NCBI GenBank assembly: GCA_963691655.1
Contig: OY829326.1
Location: forward strand, 41,629,989-41,693,988
Direction: 5' to 3'
DNA from: Toxonevra muliebris
Lineage: Eukaryota; Arthropoda; Insecta; Diptera; Pallopteridae
DNA length: 64,000 nt
Shown: in pieces, positions 1 to 10,369 of the stretch
Numbering within the stretch: the stretch's first letter is position 1
Layout: each line of letters starts with the position of its first letter
Translations under genes and position numbers: made by a program
Notes under the pieces: model-generated
Told to the model about the DNA's origin: nothing
What the model saw: only the letters and a program-made list of their open reading frames with translations
The model's database searches: none

Positions 1-793
1 TCTCTCTCTTTCTTTCTCTGTCTCTATGTTGATGAAAAGTGAAATTAAAACATGAAAATGAAAAAATTGCCGGCGTGTAGTAAAAAAAAATAAAAAAATG
101 AAAATGAAGAAATTGCGAAAATGAGACGTTAAAAAATTAAGAAAATAAAAAGAAAATGAATGAATGAAGATTCTTGTTTTTTTTCCAACTGTTCCCATTC
201 ATTTTCTTTCTTTCCTGCTTTTATTATTTTTATTATTTTTACCGGCAATTGAGTACAAAAACAAATAGTTGCATTTTTGGTTTATATGTATGTGTGTACT
301 TGAGCGTTGTTTTTGTGTATTTCTCGATGTGGTTGATTATTGTGGGTGAGTTAAGAAAAATTGGCGCGAAAAATATTTTAATTCTTAGATGCCTGATTGA
401 AACTGGAAGGAGGAGGTGAAGAGTTATAGTTGGGATAAATGAAGTTTTTATTCTGCGACTTGTTTAAAGGCAATATCACAATTATTGCCATAATGAGCTG
501 GAGTTTTTTTTTTTGAACCGGATAATGTTCTGTGTTCAAAAAAAAAAATACACACAAAAAATTCAATTTATTTTGATTTTGTCTTTTTCTGGGTCTATAG
601 AAATATACGCTTAATTTTTAATCTAATCTTACGTACATTTCGTGATCAGCTGAACGCATCACCGAAACAAATTACCAGGCTATGTTTTTCTCACGGCATG
701 CACGCTGTTCGAGTTATATATGTACATGAATGTAAATCACTGAAAGTTATTTTTTGTTTAACAAACGTTACTCAATTCTCTTCCGTATCGCAT
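1..793. other. AT-rich flank without recognisable gene
   Basis: It opens with a TC-rich run and then holds A-rich, low-complexity DNA. The short open frames here are rich in F, Y, K and N, as expected from translated A/T runs, and show no domain. I see no gene or repeat boundary before the hAT-like terminus at 802. Confidence 0.5.
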
Positions 794-1385
794 GATAATA
801 CCAGCGGCGGATACAGGAAACATTTTAGGGGGGGCGGCGGGGGGGGGGGGGAAATAAAAAATAAAAATTCTTCATATGAACCAAAACGCGGGCTGGAGCG
901 TTTTTTTTTATTCATAAACTTTATTTCGATGACTAACAATTTCAAATGGCCATGTGAAAACTTACTGGTACCTGGTACGTTACGCATTTTGGGGAAACCC
1001 TGTTCTTGTAGCAAAGCATTTCACAATTTCTATGATCTATTTCCAAGGTAAAAGATCGTGGAAAATACAACAATAGATTGGTTTATAATGGATCAAGAAT
1101 TAGTAAAATTTTAAGAATAATTTAAGGTCGCTGATTCCTATCCTGTATTCAAATTTCTCTTTCCCATCTGAGATTTTCTTTATATTGACCCGAAACCCAT
1201 AATTTTGTTTTTTTTTTTGAGGATTCAGTTCTCTACCTGAGAATAGAATCCGTTAAACTAGTACTTGAGTCACATATTTAAGAACTAAATCACCGAAATG
1301 ATCCATTTTATTAGACCAATCCATTTGGACATTTTTTAAGAACCTGAGGCAGATGGAACTCTAGTCAAGCACTCATCTACGAAGT

Positions 1386-1600
1386 AACCATAGTTGAACG
1401 ACGTCGAGCTGTTTCTGAACTAGATTATCAGCTTCTGTAGAAGATTAATTTGACGCTAAAATGGTAGTATCGTTTGGATAAGTAGCTATAGTAACACCAT
1501 CAGTTTTAGGCAATTCGCAGGTAAAAATCGAACAAAGTGCAGGACCCAGAACACTTCTCTGTGATACTCCGGCTTCCACTTTACATTTGGCTGATGTTTC
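1386..1600 (-). pseudogene. Jockey-type LINE reverse transcriptase fragment
   Basis: The minus strand translates to the RT palm region: EAGVSQRSVLGPALCSIF (the family's GVPQGSVLGP motif), then a stretch ending in YPND (codons at 1469-1480) where the YADD/FADD catalytic box belongs, then ILASN, a stop, and STEADNLVQKQLDVVQLW. The spacing and the downstream helix fit Jockey-clade ORF2. The first catalytic Asp of the box is replaced by Asn and the Ala by Pro, and GVPQGS has become GVSQRS. A nonsense codon follows. About 70 residues remain and neither the endonuclease nor the rest of the RT is seen. It is a dead fragment inside the larger hAT-like element. Confidence 0.8.
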
Positions 1601-1662
1601 ATCATTTACTATGACATAGAATGATAACAGCCCTTAATGCCAAACTTTTTCGAACGCTTCTT

Positions 1663-2345
1663 GATGTTTTCAAATCGTTGTAAATGAAAAGCTTTTCAAT
1701 ATTTTTATTCGAGGTTTTTTGCAAGTTTTTCTACAGGTTTTGAACAATAATTTTTGTTTTTAATGTTAAAAATATCTTTGTTAATAATGGTTCATTCAAC
1801 GCCTCGAACTTGAGCCTGCCGAAAATAGTTGCTCCATGGTGGACATGATATCTCCGGTTTAAATATTCTGAAACACAAAATGAAACCCATTTTGTAATCG
1901 TGAGACTTCCTGCTATCGCCTCATCTAGGGAATAAAAAAAATAAATAAAAATAAAAAATCAGACGTTTGAAAAAATGACGATTTTTTGCCCTGTTTTTGT
2001 TTATATTTTGCATTAAAAACATTAGTTAAACAAATGCTTTTGCCATAATCCTAGATAAGGCCATACCTATACATTTGCTTAGTAGCCTTGTAAAATTTCA
2101 AGTCAATTGGAAAAGTGGGTTTTTGTGAATCGTGTCCACCGTCCCGAAAAAAATGGTTTCGAGAAAAACGAGTTTAAAAATTTACAAACATGGTACTTAC
2201 AAACGATGTAACTTATGGTTAATCAGCGATTCCAGGACCATACATTGCCCCCTCTTCTTTCTCATAAAACTCGTTGTCTACATCAAAAATATTAAATTTA
2301 AAAAAAAAAATCGATTTTTCGGACCATCTCGGGTAGAATACCCCC
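1663..2345 (+). mobile_element. TTAA-type MITE, left end missing
   Basis: This is near-identical over most of its length to the complete copy at 55414-56074. Similarity starts at 1663 and runs to the right TIR (2323-2345), which is followed by TTAA (2346-2349). The left TIR is absent. It has a small A-rich insertion around 1930-1970 relative to the other copy. The apparent 85-residue frame at 2132-2389 runs through the MITE and out of its end, so it is not a gene. TTAA target use is known for piggyBac and Kolobok transposons. Confidence 0.8.
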
Positions 2346-2613
2346 TTAATGATATTACTCAGGAGTACCGTGCTTATGACGATTGGTGATTCGGAACTAT
2401 ATTCTTATTTTCTTATATTATTAGCAATCTACCAGTTTGAATATTTTCGAGAATATTGCCAGCAAACTTGTAAGTCTTTATGAGGGCACTGAGTTTTCAG
2501 GTTTATTTGGTTTAGATTAACAATAACTTATTACTTATGTTCACCTTCTGCCTGTTTAAGTTATTAAATTTTTAAGTTTTTGAAAATCTCTTGTGTCCGC
2601 CTCTGGATATACC

Positions 2614-4878
2614 GATAAATAAATATTACCAATCAAAATAAAAAGAAAAAAAAAATATTTTATCAAATAATTTATTAGCAAATGTTACACTTGAATTTAC
2701 AAAAAAAAGGAAGAAATAACTGATGGACTTAATATATGTTGGCTTCTCAAAACAAAAACAAAAAACTAAAGACAGAAAAAACTGGTAACACTTTATACTC
2801 GCAAATTAATATCACTACCGACAGTTACAATTGCGAATTTATCTCTTGCAAATTAACTACATACCAAACTACTACACACTTGCAATACACAACTACATAC
2901 ACAGACGGACAAGCGAAAACAAACAAACAAAAAAAATAACGCTTCACTTCATACGCTGATAAAATGTTTAAGTGAAAAATGTTGGCTGCTGGACATTTGC
3001 CACTTGCTACATGATGCACACCGCACACCGCCACACTACGGTTAATTCTTGCAAATTAATAATAAATAAAATTAACTTCAAGTTAAGTATGAACGAAAAA
3101 TAAACAAATGACAAAATATACATACACACACACACACACACACAACAGAATGGACAGACAGACGAAGGTATGTACGTTGGAGACGGTTGCCTGCTGCCAA
3201 CGTCATAATGCAGTTTTTTTTTTTTTAGAAGTTGAACTAAACTTTCCTGATTTGGGATGATGATGATGAGGTTTTACGACAACGCATCGCGGTAAATAGC
3301 AATTTGCATGTAATTGAAAATTCCTTCGCTGTCAAAGCTCCAACAGCAAATTACGAGGTACTAATAAAATTAGTCAGCCAGCCAATACCAAAAAAACAAA
3401 AAACATGCGCTACATAGCTCCAACTCACAAGTGCAGATAAATTTCAGTCAAAGTTGCTGATTGAATTCATTAATTATATACAAGAAAAAAAAGCACATTA
3501 AATTGCACTAAACTCGAACTTAACGGAGCAATTGATAAACTGTGGTTGGTGGTCAGTTGGCAGCAAGTGGGTTAAAGCGGGCAGCAGCATTCAAACATTC
3601 AATGAATGCTTTGCATACATACGATATTGAATGAATTAATAGCCAAAACTTGTTATACGCAATTAGGCACTGGAGTTTGTTGTTAGTTTTGGTTTGATTT
3701 TTTTTTTTTCTATTTTTGTACAAATAAGGCTGAAGCATCTATAGAAACATCCCGAAAATGTGGTATATTTGTGGCATGTTTCGTCCGTTCGTTCGTTCAT
3801 TTATTCATCTGTCTGTCTGTCTGTCTAATTGCCTATGAGTATGTACTCGTATGCATATGCATGATAACTGCTCATGTTCAATTTTAGTAGCATTTGCATT
3901 ATTTACCATGAAGTAGAAGTAGAAGTAGAAGCAGCATGTTGCATACAGCATGTTGTTGATCCTGCCTTTGCGTACAGGTGGAATTTTAATGCAACTAATG
4001 AGCAAATGTTCAACGGTATTAGCCATGCAGCGCTATGGTATTTCAATTAGGCCATTACCACAGTTACACACATACATATATGTAGTAAGTAGTTGTGGTG
4101 TTTGAGGTTTTTGTACTTAGCGTTTGTTGCATTCATTTTTTAATAGTTTTTAAAATTTCATAATTCTAAAAAAACCGTCAAAGTTTCTAGAATGCAGTTT
4201 TAATATTTTAATTCTTCAGTAGCTCAGTGTGATTAGTGAGTGCATTAGTTCTATTCGGTTTTGTCATAAGGCGGAATTCTAACTGTTTTCCATTCTGGTT
4301 ATACCGAACAAATACACTGAGGGGAAAATTAGTTAATTCAAATAAATCGAATCGACTGGATGGCTTCAACATCTCTGGGAAATATCAACAACAGTTGCCT
4401 GCCTATGCTTTTGGTTAATAATGCCAGAAAAGTTTAGATTCGATTGTAGACAATCAGTAAAAAAAACGAAGTATTTTATGTCGTTTTTGATGACAACGAC
4501 GATTGCCTGCCGGACTGACTGGGTGACTGACAGGTTTTTTATATTTTGTGTACATTGTGTTTAATATTTCTCACAGCCACTACATATTTAAAACGAAGGA
4601 AAAAAAAAACAAATAAATAAACAAAACCAAATACAAAACTGAAAGTAAAATTCATTTGTGCAATTGCAATCATGCATATTGCATAGATACATACATAAAT
4701 GCATATATGTATATTTATATGGATATAAATATGTATATTTTTATGTACATAAATATGTATGTTTTCATGTCCACTCATTGGGACTTTTGTGTATTGAGAT
4801 TTCTATATTTGTATTTTGATTCCTTTCATAAAAGACACAATTTTTATTCATGCATGTGATGTGCATTTTAAAATTACT
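2614..4878. other. Non-coding AT-rich stretch with microsatellites
   Basis: No gene is recognised. It holds a CA microsatellite (about 3123-3143), a CTGT run (about 3809-3826), a GTAGAA run (about 3911-3932), T/A runs, and TATG/TATA-rich DNA at 4690-4765. Short frames on both strands consist of low-complexity residues. Confidence 0.5.
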
Positions 4879-5320
4879 TAACGTAAGTGGAGGTAATTCG
4901 GATCGATTTTTGCAAGGGAAACTTTGAGCGCTAAAAATAAGGATTACAGATTTAATGAAATGGCTAGAAATATTATTTTCAAAAATTATTTTATTGAAAT
5001 ATTCATTTAAAGTGATAGGAACATAGAAAAGAAAAAAGGTACATTGTAAATCCAATTTTATTGGATACGGCCTTGAATTATATAAATATACTTACCAGCA
5101 CAAAAGTTATTATTGTTATGAAATTATAGGGTTTCTTATTTTATTTGCTAAGGCTTTGTATGAAAATACGCTCACTCTTTGTTTCTTATCTCACAACTGA
5201 TTAATTTGAAATAATTGAATTAAGTGTTGCAAACCATTAGAAAGGGGAAATAATTCTCGTTCGTTTCAAAAAAAGTTATTAGTAAAACAAAATCGATCCG
5301 AATTACCCTCATTTACGTTA
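4879..5320. mobile_element. Small TIR element (MITE), ~442 bp
   Basis: The outer 32 bases at 4879-4910 and 5289-5320 are inverted copies with 29 of 32 positions matching; the conserved core is GGTAATTCGGATCGATTTT. The repeat includes TAACGTA at the outer edge, so a TA target duplication would be hidden in the palindrome. The interior is AT-rich and encodes nothing. A Tc1/mariner-type MITE is the simplest reading but the superfamily is not proven. Confidence 0.65.
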
Positions 5321-5919
5321 CTTACTTACTTAACTAGATACTAATAGGTAATACAAATCTGCCGACAACTATGTATCTAAGTAACAACAATAATAAATTT
5401 GTTATGTTGATGATTATGATGATGATGATGCTGATGAAATCATTAAAATGTGGTAAAAGGAAAATTTTAGCAAATTGTTGAATAATTTTATGAGCTCAAA
5501 ATATATTTATGTTTTTTTTTCTGCAATTAAATATTGATTGACTTTTGCTTTTATGCTAAACAATTTTTCACAACATTATGAAAAATTCATAGGGAATTGA
5601 TAGCGCAATGATTTAATTTTGAATCCATTAAAGTTTTAATAATCTATTAATTGAATGTTTATTTATGTATAATTTTCTCGGATAAATTTAAGTTATAAGT
5701 TTATATATTGTGATAGAGAATTTCTTTTGAATTTTTTAATGTATATGTCTGCGAATTTTTAACAAAAAAAAAATTATCTCGCGATAACATTTCTTATCCC
5801 TCCTGATTTCTATCAAGGGATAGTTCAAACTCGAAAAAAAGAGAAGAAATTTTTTTTCTTCTTTTAGGGTCAGTTTATAAGATGTCCTATTTTTGGACAG
5901 CTTACTAATGTTTATGGTT

Positions 5920-6242
5920 TGATTTTCCGACTGGCTTTAGGTTTGATTTTGTGGTGTGGTTTATAGTTTTATTTTCGGTCTAGTTCTTAGTGCGAGTTTT
6001 GGTCTGAGCTTTAGTCTGAATTTGTTACAAATTTTTGTCTGAATTTGATCTGAATTTTGGTTTGATTTCTGGTATAAATTTTGGCTTGAATTTTGTTTTG
6101 AGTTGGGTCTGAATTTTGTAAGGGATTTGGTCTGATATTTTTTTTTGAATTTTTCTCTAAGTTTTTCTCCGAATTTTTCTTTGAATTTTTCTCTAAATTC
6201 TTCTCTGAATTTTTCTCCGAATTTTTCTGTAAATTTTAGTTT
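5920..6242 (+). repeat. Degenerate minisatellite with 12-bp core unit
   Basis: From 6147 to 6242 eight consecutive 12-mers follow the pattern GAATTTTTCTCT with few changes per unit. Upstream, from about 5920, looser units of the type GGTCTGAATTTT repeat with 12-18 base spacing. The 12-base period keeps a reading frame (EFFS-like units), but no start or context supports coding. Confidence 0.75.
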
Positions 6243-6610
6243 GAAATTAAAATGAATTAGTTTTGAAAAAATTTCTTGTCTTGGGCCTAAGTTTTGGTCT
6301 ATTTACTAATATGATAATTAGCGTATAATTTAGCTGAACCAGCCCTCAAACAAACTTAAATATTAGAACGTCATCAGTTTCAGTTTAGCTTTTGTGCCAT
6401 TTTCGTTATTAAGTAAACTCTGTCATCGAAAGATTTAATACAAATGTTTTAGCTATGAGTTTTTGTACTTTAGCAAATCTTAGTTTTATATTAATACATG
6501 AAAAAGTTTTGTAATAATTAAAGTTTTATTTCGAATACCATTATAGTAATAGGACTATCATCGACCAATAATAATTAACATTAATAAACATTTGGTCGAT
6601 TCAAAAGCTA

Positions 6611-6704
6611 TCCTATACTGTCGTATAATCATAATGTCGTATAATTTTGTGTGAGAAATGAGAGAATTTATGGCAAATGAGAGGATACGATACCTTGTGA
6701 ATTG
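6611..6704 (+). repeat. Dispersed ~95-bp repeat, copy 1
   Basis: The sequence starting at ATACTGTCGTATAATCATAA and ending at ATACCTTGTGAATTG recurs at 13615-13698, where it lies inside a TTAA-flanked element. Here no TIR is found around it, so it may be a scrap of the same family. Confidence 0.6.
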
Positions 6705-6895
6705 ACCAATCAATTTTATTTACATTCAGAAAAATCCTATTAATCGCGAAAAACGTCCCATTACTTTTTAAACCATTAAATAAATAATGTTAGAATATAC
6801 CATAATATGACTATATTATATCAAAAATTATAGTCTTAAAACTATTAAAATTATGGGAAAATACCATTGAACAAACCCTATTGAAAAAAACTAAA

Positions 6896-7089
6896 TTGTG
6901 TATTAACGAACACAAACTTCTTCTGAACTAAACGAAACACAAGCAAATAACAAGCAAATGAAATTTTTCAATCGCTAAATTTTTTACTCCATTGGCTTGT
7001 GTTTTTTAATTTCATTTGCTTGTTATTTGTTTGTGTTTCATTTAGTTCACAAGAAGTTTCACTTCTGCGTTGTGTTCGTTAATACACAA
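6896..7089. repeat. Foldback: ~70-80 bp inverted repeat
   Basis: The left arm (6896-6965) and right arm (about 7008-7089) are reverse complements starting with TTGTGTATTAACGAACACAA at both outer ends. The right arm has a 12-base insertion near its outer end and otherwise few mismatches. The loop is about 40 bases. RNA from either strand would fold into a long hairpin. It is either a foldback-type element or a local inverted duplication. Confidence 0.75.
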
Positions 7090-9093
7090 CCAATTTTTTT
7101 TTTGGGATAAATGCTAGAACAAAAATTGCAACTCTGTAGCGATAATGTCGATGACAATTGTAGCGAACTCTTTTTGTGTGCGACATCTTCATGTGATTCC
7201 TTGGACATTTACGCCATCTGTATGTGAAATGTATAACTGTCATAAACTTTAAGATGGCGACGCTACACATTGTTCTTTCTGCCATAGGCGTGTGTGTGCG
7301 TGTGTAATTAAAATGTTATATTGAATTAAAACTATTTATGAATCGTTTATTATATAGTTTGCTCGTGAATTCAGTTACGGAATATTGCATCATGCACATT
7401 GCTCGACAAAATTATGTCGCATTGAAAACTTACGCACGAAGTCACATCCGGTTGGTTTTACTTTAGGACAAGAGAAAAGAAGTTTCACTTCAAAAATAGG
7501 ATTTTCATATTGATTCCAAGTGATTTTTTCTGAGTGTACTTGTGATATTGTGATTATGATTTCAACGCTCATTGTGTTTTATATTTCATTTCTGGTAAAG
7601 CGGATTTCTTTTCTAACGAGGTGCTCATATTATTCCGTAAAGCATAATAAAAATAAATCAGTTTAGGTCGTTTCCTTTGATATTAAAACAGATGCCAGGC
7701 AGCGTTGGTTAGCAAACTCCTTCGTTCTGGAATGTAATTTATAGTAAGCCAGTCAACTAGTAAAACTAAGAGAAAAAAAAACGTGTTTGATCACAGTCTA
7801 AAATTTCTTAACTGTGCCACATCGAATTTTCTGATACTTTACAATCACATATTTTTGCATAGCTAGATATGCATTTCTTTCCATAGTGCAAATAGTAAGT
7901 ACAAAAATTATTCATTTATTTCTTCAATTTCCTTAGTAATAACTCACATTGACTTTCATGCTAACTTTATTAACAACACATTGTAGGGGCAGCAAGCAGC
8001 AATTACCGCTGCTTACTTGTCTAACTGTCTGCATGCCTGCCAGTGTGCTTTGGTTTTCTAGTTGGTTATTATTTTACCAAGCGATATATAGCAATTGGCA
8101 AAAAATTGCTGCCAATTTCATTCTAATTAAACAGAATAAAAATAAAAAATAAAAACTTTAAGGCTTGAAATTCCAATTTTTACAAATTGACTATAAATAA
8201 AATGAAATAATTTCATTATAGTGCGCGGTGTTTCGATCATTTGTCATTTTGATGCCTGCGCAAAAGCGAGAATGGGGTGGCAAACGCATACGAAATTTTA
8301 TAGTCCATTTGCATTTTTTGAACTGCAATAAGGTTTGATTTCTTTGTGTTGTTGTTGCTGTTGCAGTTGCTATTTCTTCTGCTGTTACTGCTTTGTTGAT
8401 TTGGCAAGAAGGCGTTCACTTATACTTGCATCTCTTGTACTTACATATATTTGTACCTAATATTATGAAAATCATTATCGCCACATGTTTGCATGGAGGT
8501 GTTTCTCTACACTTAAATGCAGCAAAAACATGACACGTTGTTGTTGTTGTTGTGCATGCAACTACAACTATTAATAACACAGCAGGTGATCTTCTTAATA
8601 AGATATTTTTTTTTTTTTAAATTATACATTCCACAAGCGAAGCGAGCAACAGCAACAGCAGCAGCAACCACAGTAAAAGGAGGAGGACGAGTAGGAGTTA
8701 AGTTTAGCTTAGCTCAGCGTTAGGTGTAAAAGTAAATGCTACAGACTTTCAACATAAAACCATATTTAGTGCCCAATAATCTTATTTATATGTATAAAGT
8801 TAGTTGTATTATTTTAGGTTTTGACCACATTGATTATGTGAAAGGAGTAGCCAGACTATGACCTCTCTCCTGGCAATTAGTTACACATCGCTTAGATATA
8901 CTTACATACTTTCCACATTCAAATAGGAATCCTTCGCACAAATGGATTTCTCGGTATCAAATAAAACTTCCTTCCTCAATTAGACCAGCAACTTGAAAAA
9001 TTGGCTTCTGTTTTCTAAATAGTAGTCCTTAATTGCAAATAGGCGATCCTTCGTCAATAAGTTCTCTCACTCTCTTTAAAAAATATGTAAAAT
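7090..9093. other. Non-coding stretch
   Basis: No gene is recognised. It contains short GTT and CAG-type runs (about 8345-8395, 8539-8555, 8650-8672). Two GCCATCT motifs, one on each strand near 7212 and 7252, resemble PHO/YY1 cores but are too short to call. No transposon end was found. Confidence 0.45.
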
Positions 9094-9104
9094 ATGCATC
9101 TATG

Positions 9105-9816
9105 CTCAATCCACCACTATAAAATTAAAGCTAGTTAAGGAATGCAGGGAGGTACTGAGCGAGCTAAATCGTTATGCTGACATCACACACATCTGGGTTC
9201 CCGCCCATAGGAACATTGAAAGGAATGAGAAAGCTGATGAATTAGAGCGCTCAGGAGTCTCTTTTGACGAATCTTTAGGGGGACCGGTTCTAGTCCCCGT
9301 GGGATTCGTCAAGAGAGACATGTGCCTGCCCTGTCTTCAATTACCTAATCGGAGGTGGAAGTTACTAACAACCTGCATTACCTGGCCTTCATATAATGAG
9401 GGTCGGTCTCGCGAGTTTTTAACCAAGGATCGTTTTGACACTGCTAGGTTAACAGCAGCCACTGGTGTATAGGTACCCACGCAAAAAAAACTGCGCATCC
9501 TTTTTAATACCCACTACAGAAGTTGCGGAAACTTAGAAGAAAAAGACACAATTTCCGATTTTCTTTATGAATGTCCAGCCTTGGCGAGGACAAGATATAG
9601 GTTCGTGGGGACGTATTTCCTCGATAGCTTGGCCGATTACTCGGCAGTCAGCCCAAAAAATCTGCTAGGATACCAAAACTCCACGGAGTGGGTTTAGTAA
9701 GAGCACATCATTAATTCCAGTTCGGTGAGGAAGTGGTTTCAAAACGGCGCTATAGCGCTAATTGTGGCTCACTGTGGGTCTGCTGTGTATCAGCCATCTT
9801 AACCAACCAACCAACC
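9105..9816 (+). mobile_element. 5'-truncated RNase H-bearing LINE
   Basis: The insertion is flanked by an 11-bp TSD, ATGCATCTATG, at 9094-9104 and 9817-9827. The 3' tail is a run of CCAA repeats (about 9801-9816). It carries only the end of ORF2. The TSD, 5' truncation and short tandem tail are classic target-primed reverse transcription hallmarks. The RNase H domain places it among the I/LOA/R1-like clades rather than typical Jockey. Confidence 0.85.
9107..9697 (+). pseudogene. LINE ORF2 C-terminus (RNase H end and Cys motif)
   Basis: One frame reads through the RNase H C-terminal motif HIWVPAHRNIERNEKADELE, which keeps the last catalytic Asp. The glycine of the usual WVPGH is lost. It then runs through a linker and a Cys-rich end (RSCGNLEEKDTISDFLYECP) to LLGYQNSTEWV and a TAG stop at 9695. 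An in-frame TAG at 9470 breaks it. The frame is open right up to the 5' truncation point. The product would be the 3' part of a retrotransposon polyprotein. Confidence 0.85.
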
Positions 9817-9836
9817 ATGCATCTATGTGGTCAAAT

Positions 9837-10357
9837 ATTGGTAATTAGGCCGCCGATGAACTGGCAAGGCAAGGTTCATCTACCAAGCACATTGGCCCCG
9901 ATCCGTTCTGCGCAGTCTGATGAGCCTCTACGTAATCTATCGTTGAGGAGTGGTCTAAGGCAAAATGGCTAGAGTATTAGAACTCTGTCCCAGGTCTAAG
10001 ACAGGCAAAAGCACTTATCATTCCGCTTGCCCAAAATCAGCCCATCTCTTATTCCAAACCTGGTCTTAGGCTATTGGTGAGCTACATGTCTGGACACTAT
10101 GGGCTCAGATATCACCAAAACAAAATAGATCTCTCCAATGAGACAGAGCGCCGTCTATGTCTGGGAGATGACGAGACGACACCTCACATTCTGTGTGTTT
10201 TTCGACGGCTAATCATATAAAATCTTCTTCTACAAAAGATGCCTTGATTTTTATTAGGTCAGCTGAACGTCTTTTGTCATAAAATGGGGAATGGCATAAG
10301 AGATCTTTTAGGTCGCAGTGCCTGCCTGTTTGGGCTCCCCTAATACTAATAATAATA
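9837..10357 (+). mobile_element. 5'-truncated LINE with TAA-type tail
   Basis: It is flanked by a 12-bp TSD, ATGTGGTCAAAT, at 9825-9836 and 10358-10369. The 3' end carries AGATCTTTTAGGTCGCAGTG (10301-10320), a CTCCCC motif and a TAA-repeat tail, as in I-type elements. The coding remnant includes SYMSGHYGLRYHQNKIDLSN and a CRLCxxxxxTxxHxxC-type motif (Cys replaced in part). It is interrupted at HILC by a deletion of about 40 bases relative to the copy at 13938-14589. The insertion point overlaps the TSD of the LINE just upstream. Confidence 0.85.
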
Positions 10358-10369
10358 ATGTGGTCAAAT

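Larger units (their letters stand above)
802..2605. mobile_element. hAT-like non-autonomous element (composite)
   Basis: The left end reads CAGCGGCGGATACAGGA and the right end, reverse-complemented, reads CAGAGGCGGACACAAGA, an imperfect terminal inverted repeat (TIR) of hAT type. The left end runs into a G-rich tract (829-850). The flanking 8-mers are GATAATAC (794-801) and GATATACC (2606-2613), similar but not identical, as an aged 8-bp hAT TSD could be. No hAT transposase is visible. The interior carries a Jockey RT fragment and a TTAA-type MITE, so it is either a composite or a host for later insertions. The termini and the near-TSD are seen; membership of hAT is inference. Confidence 0.55.

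Noticed and set aside
7210..7262. PHO/YY1-like GCCATCT motifs as a Polycomb response element
   Set aside because: Two short motifs without the usual accompanying sites are expected by chance.
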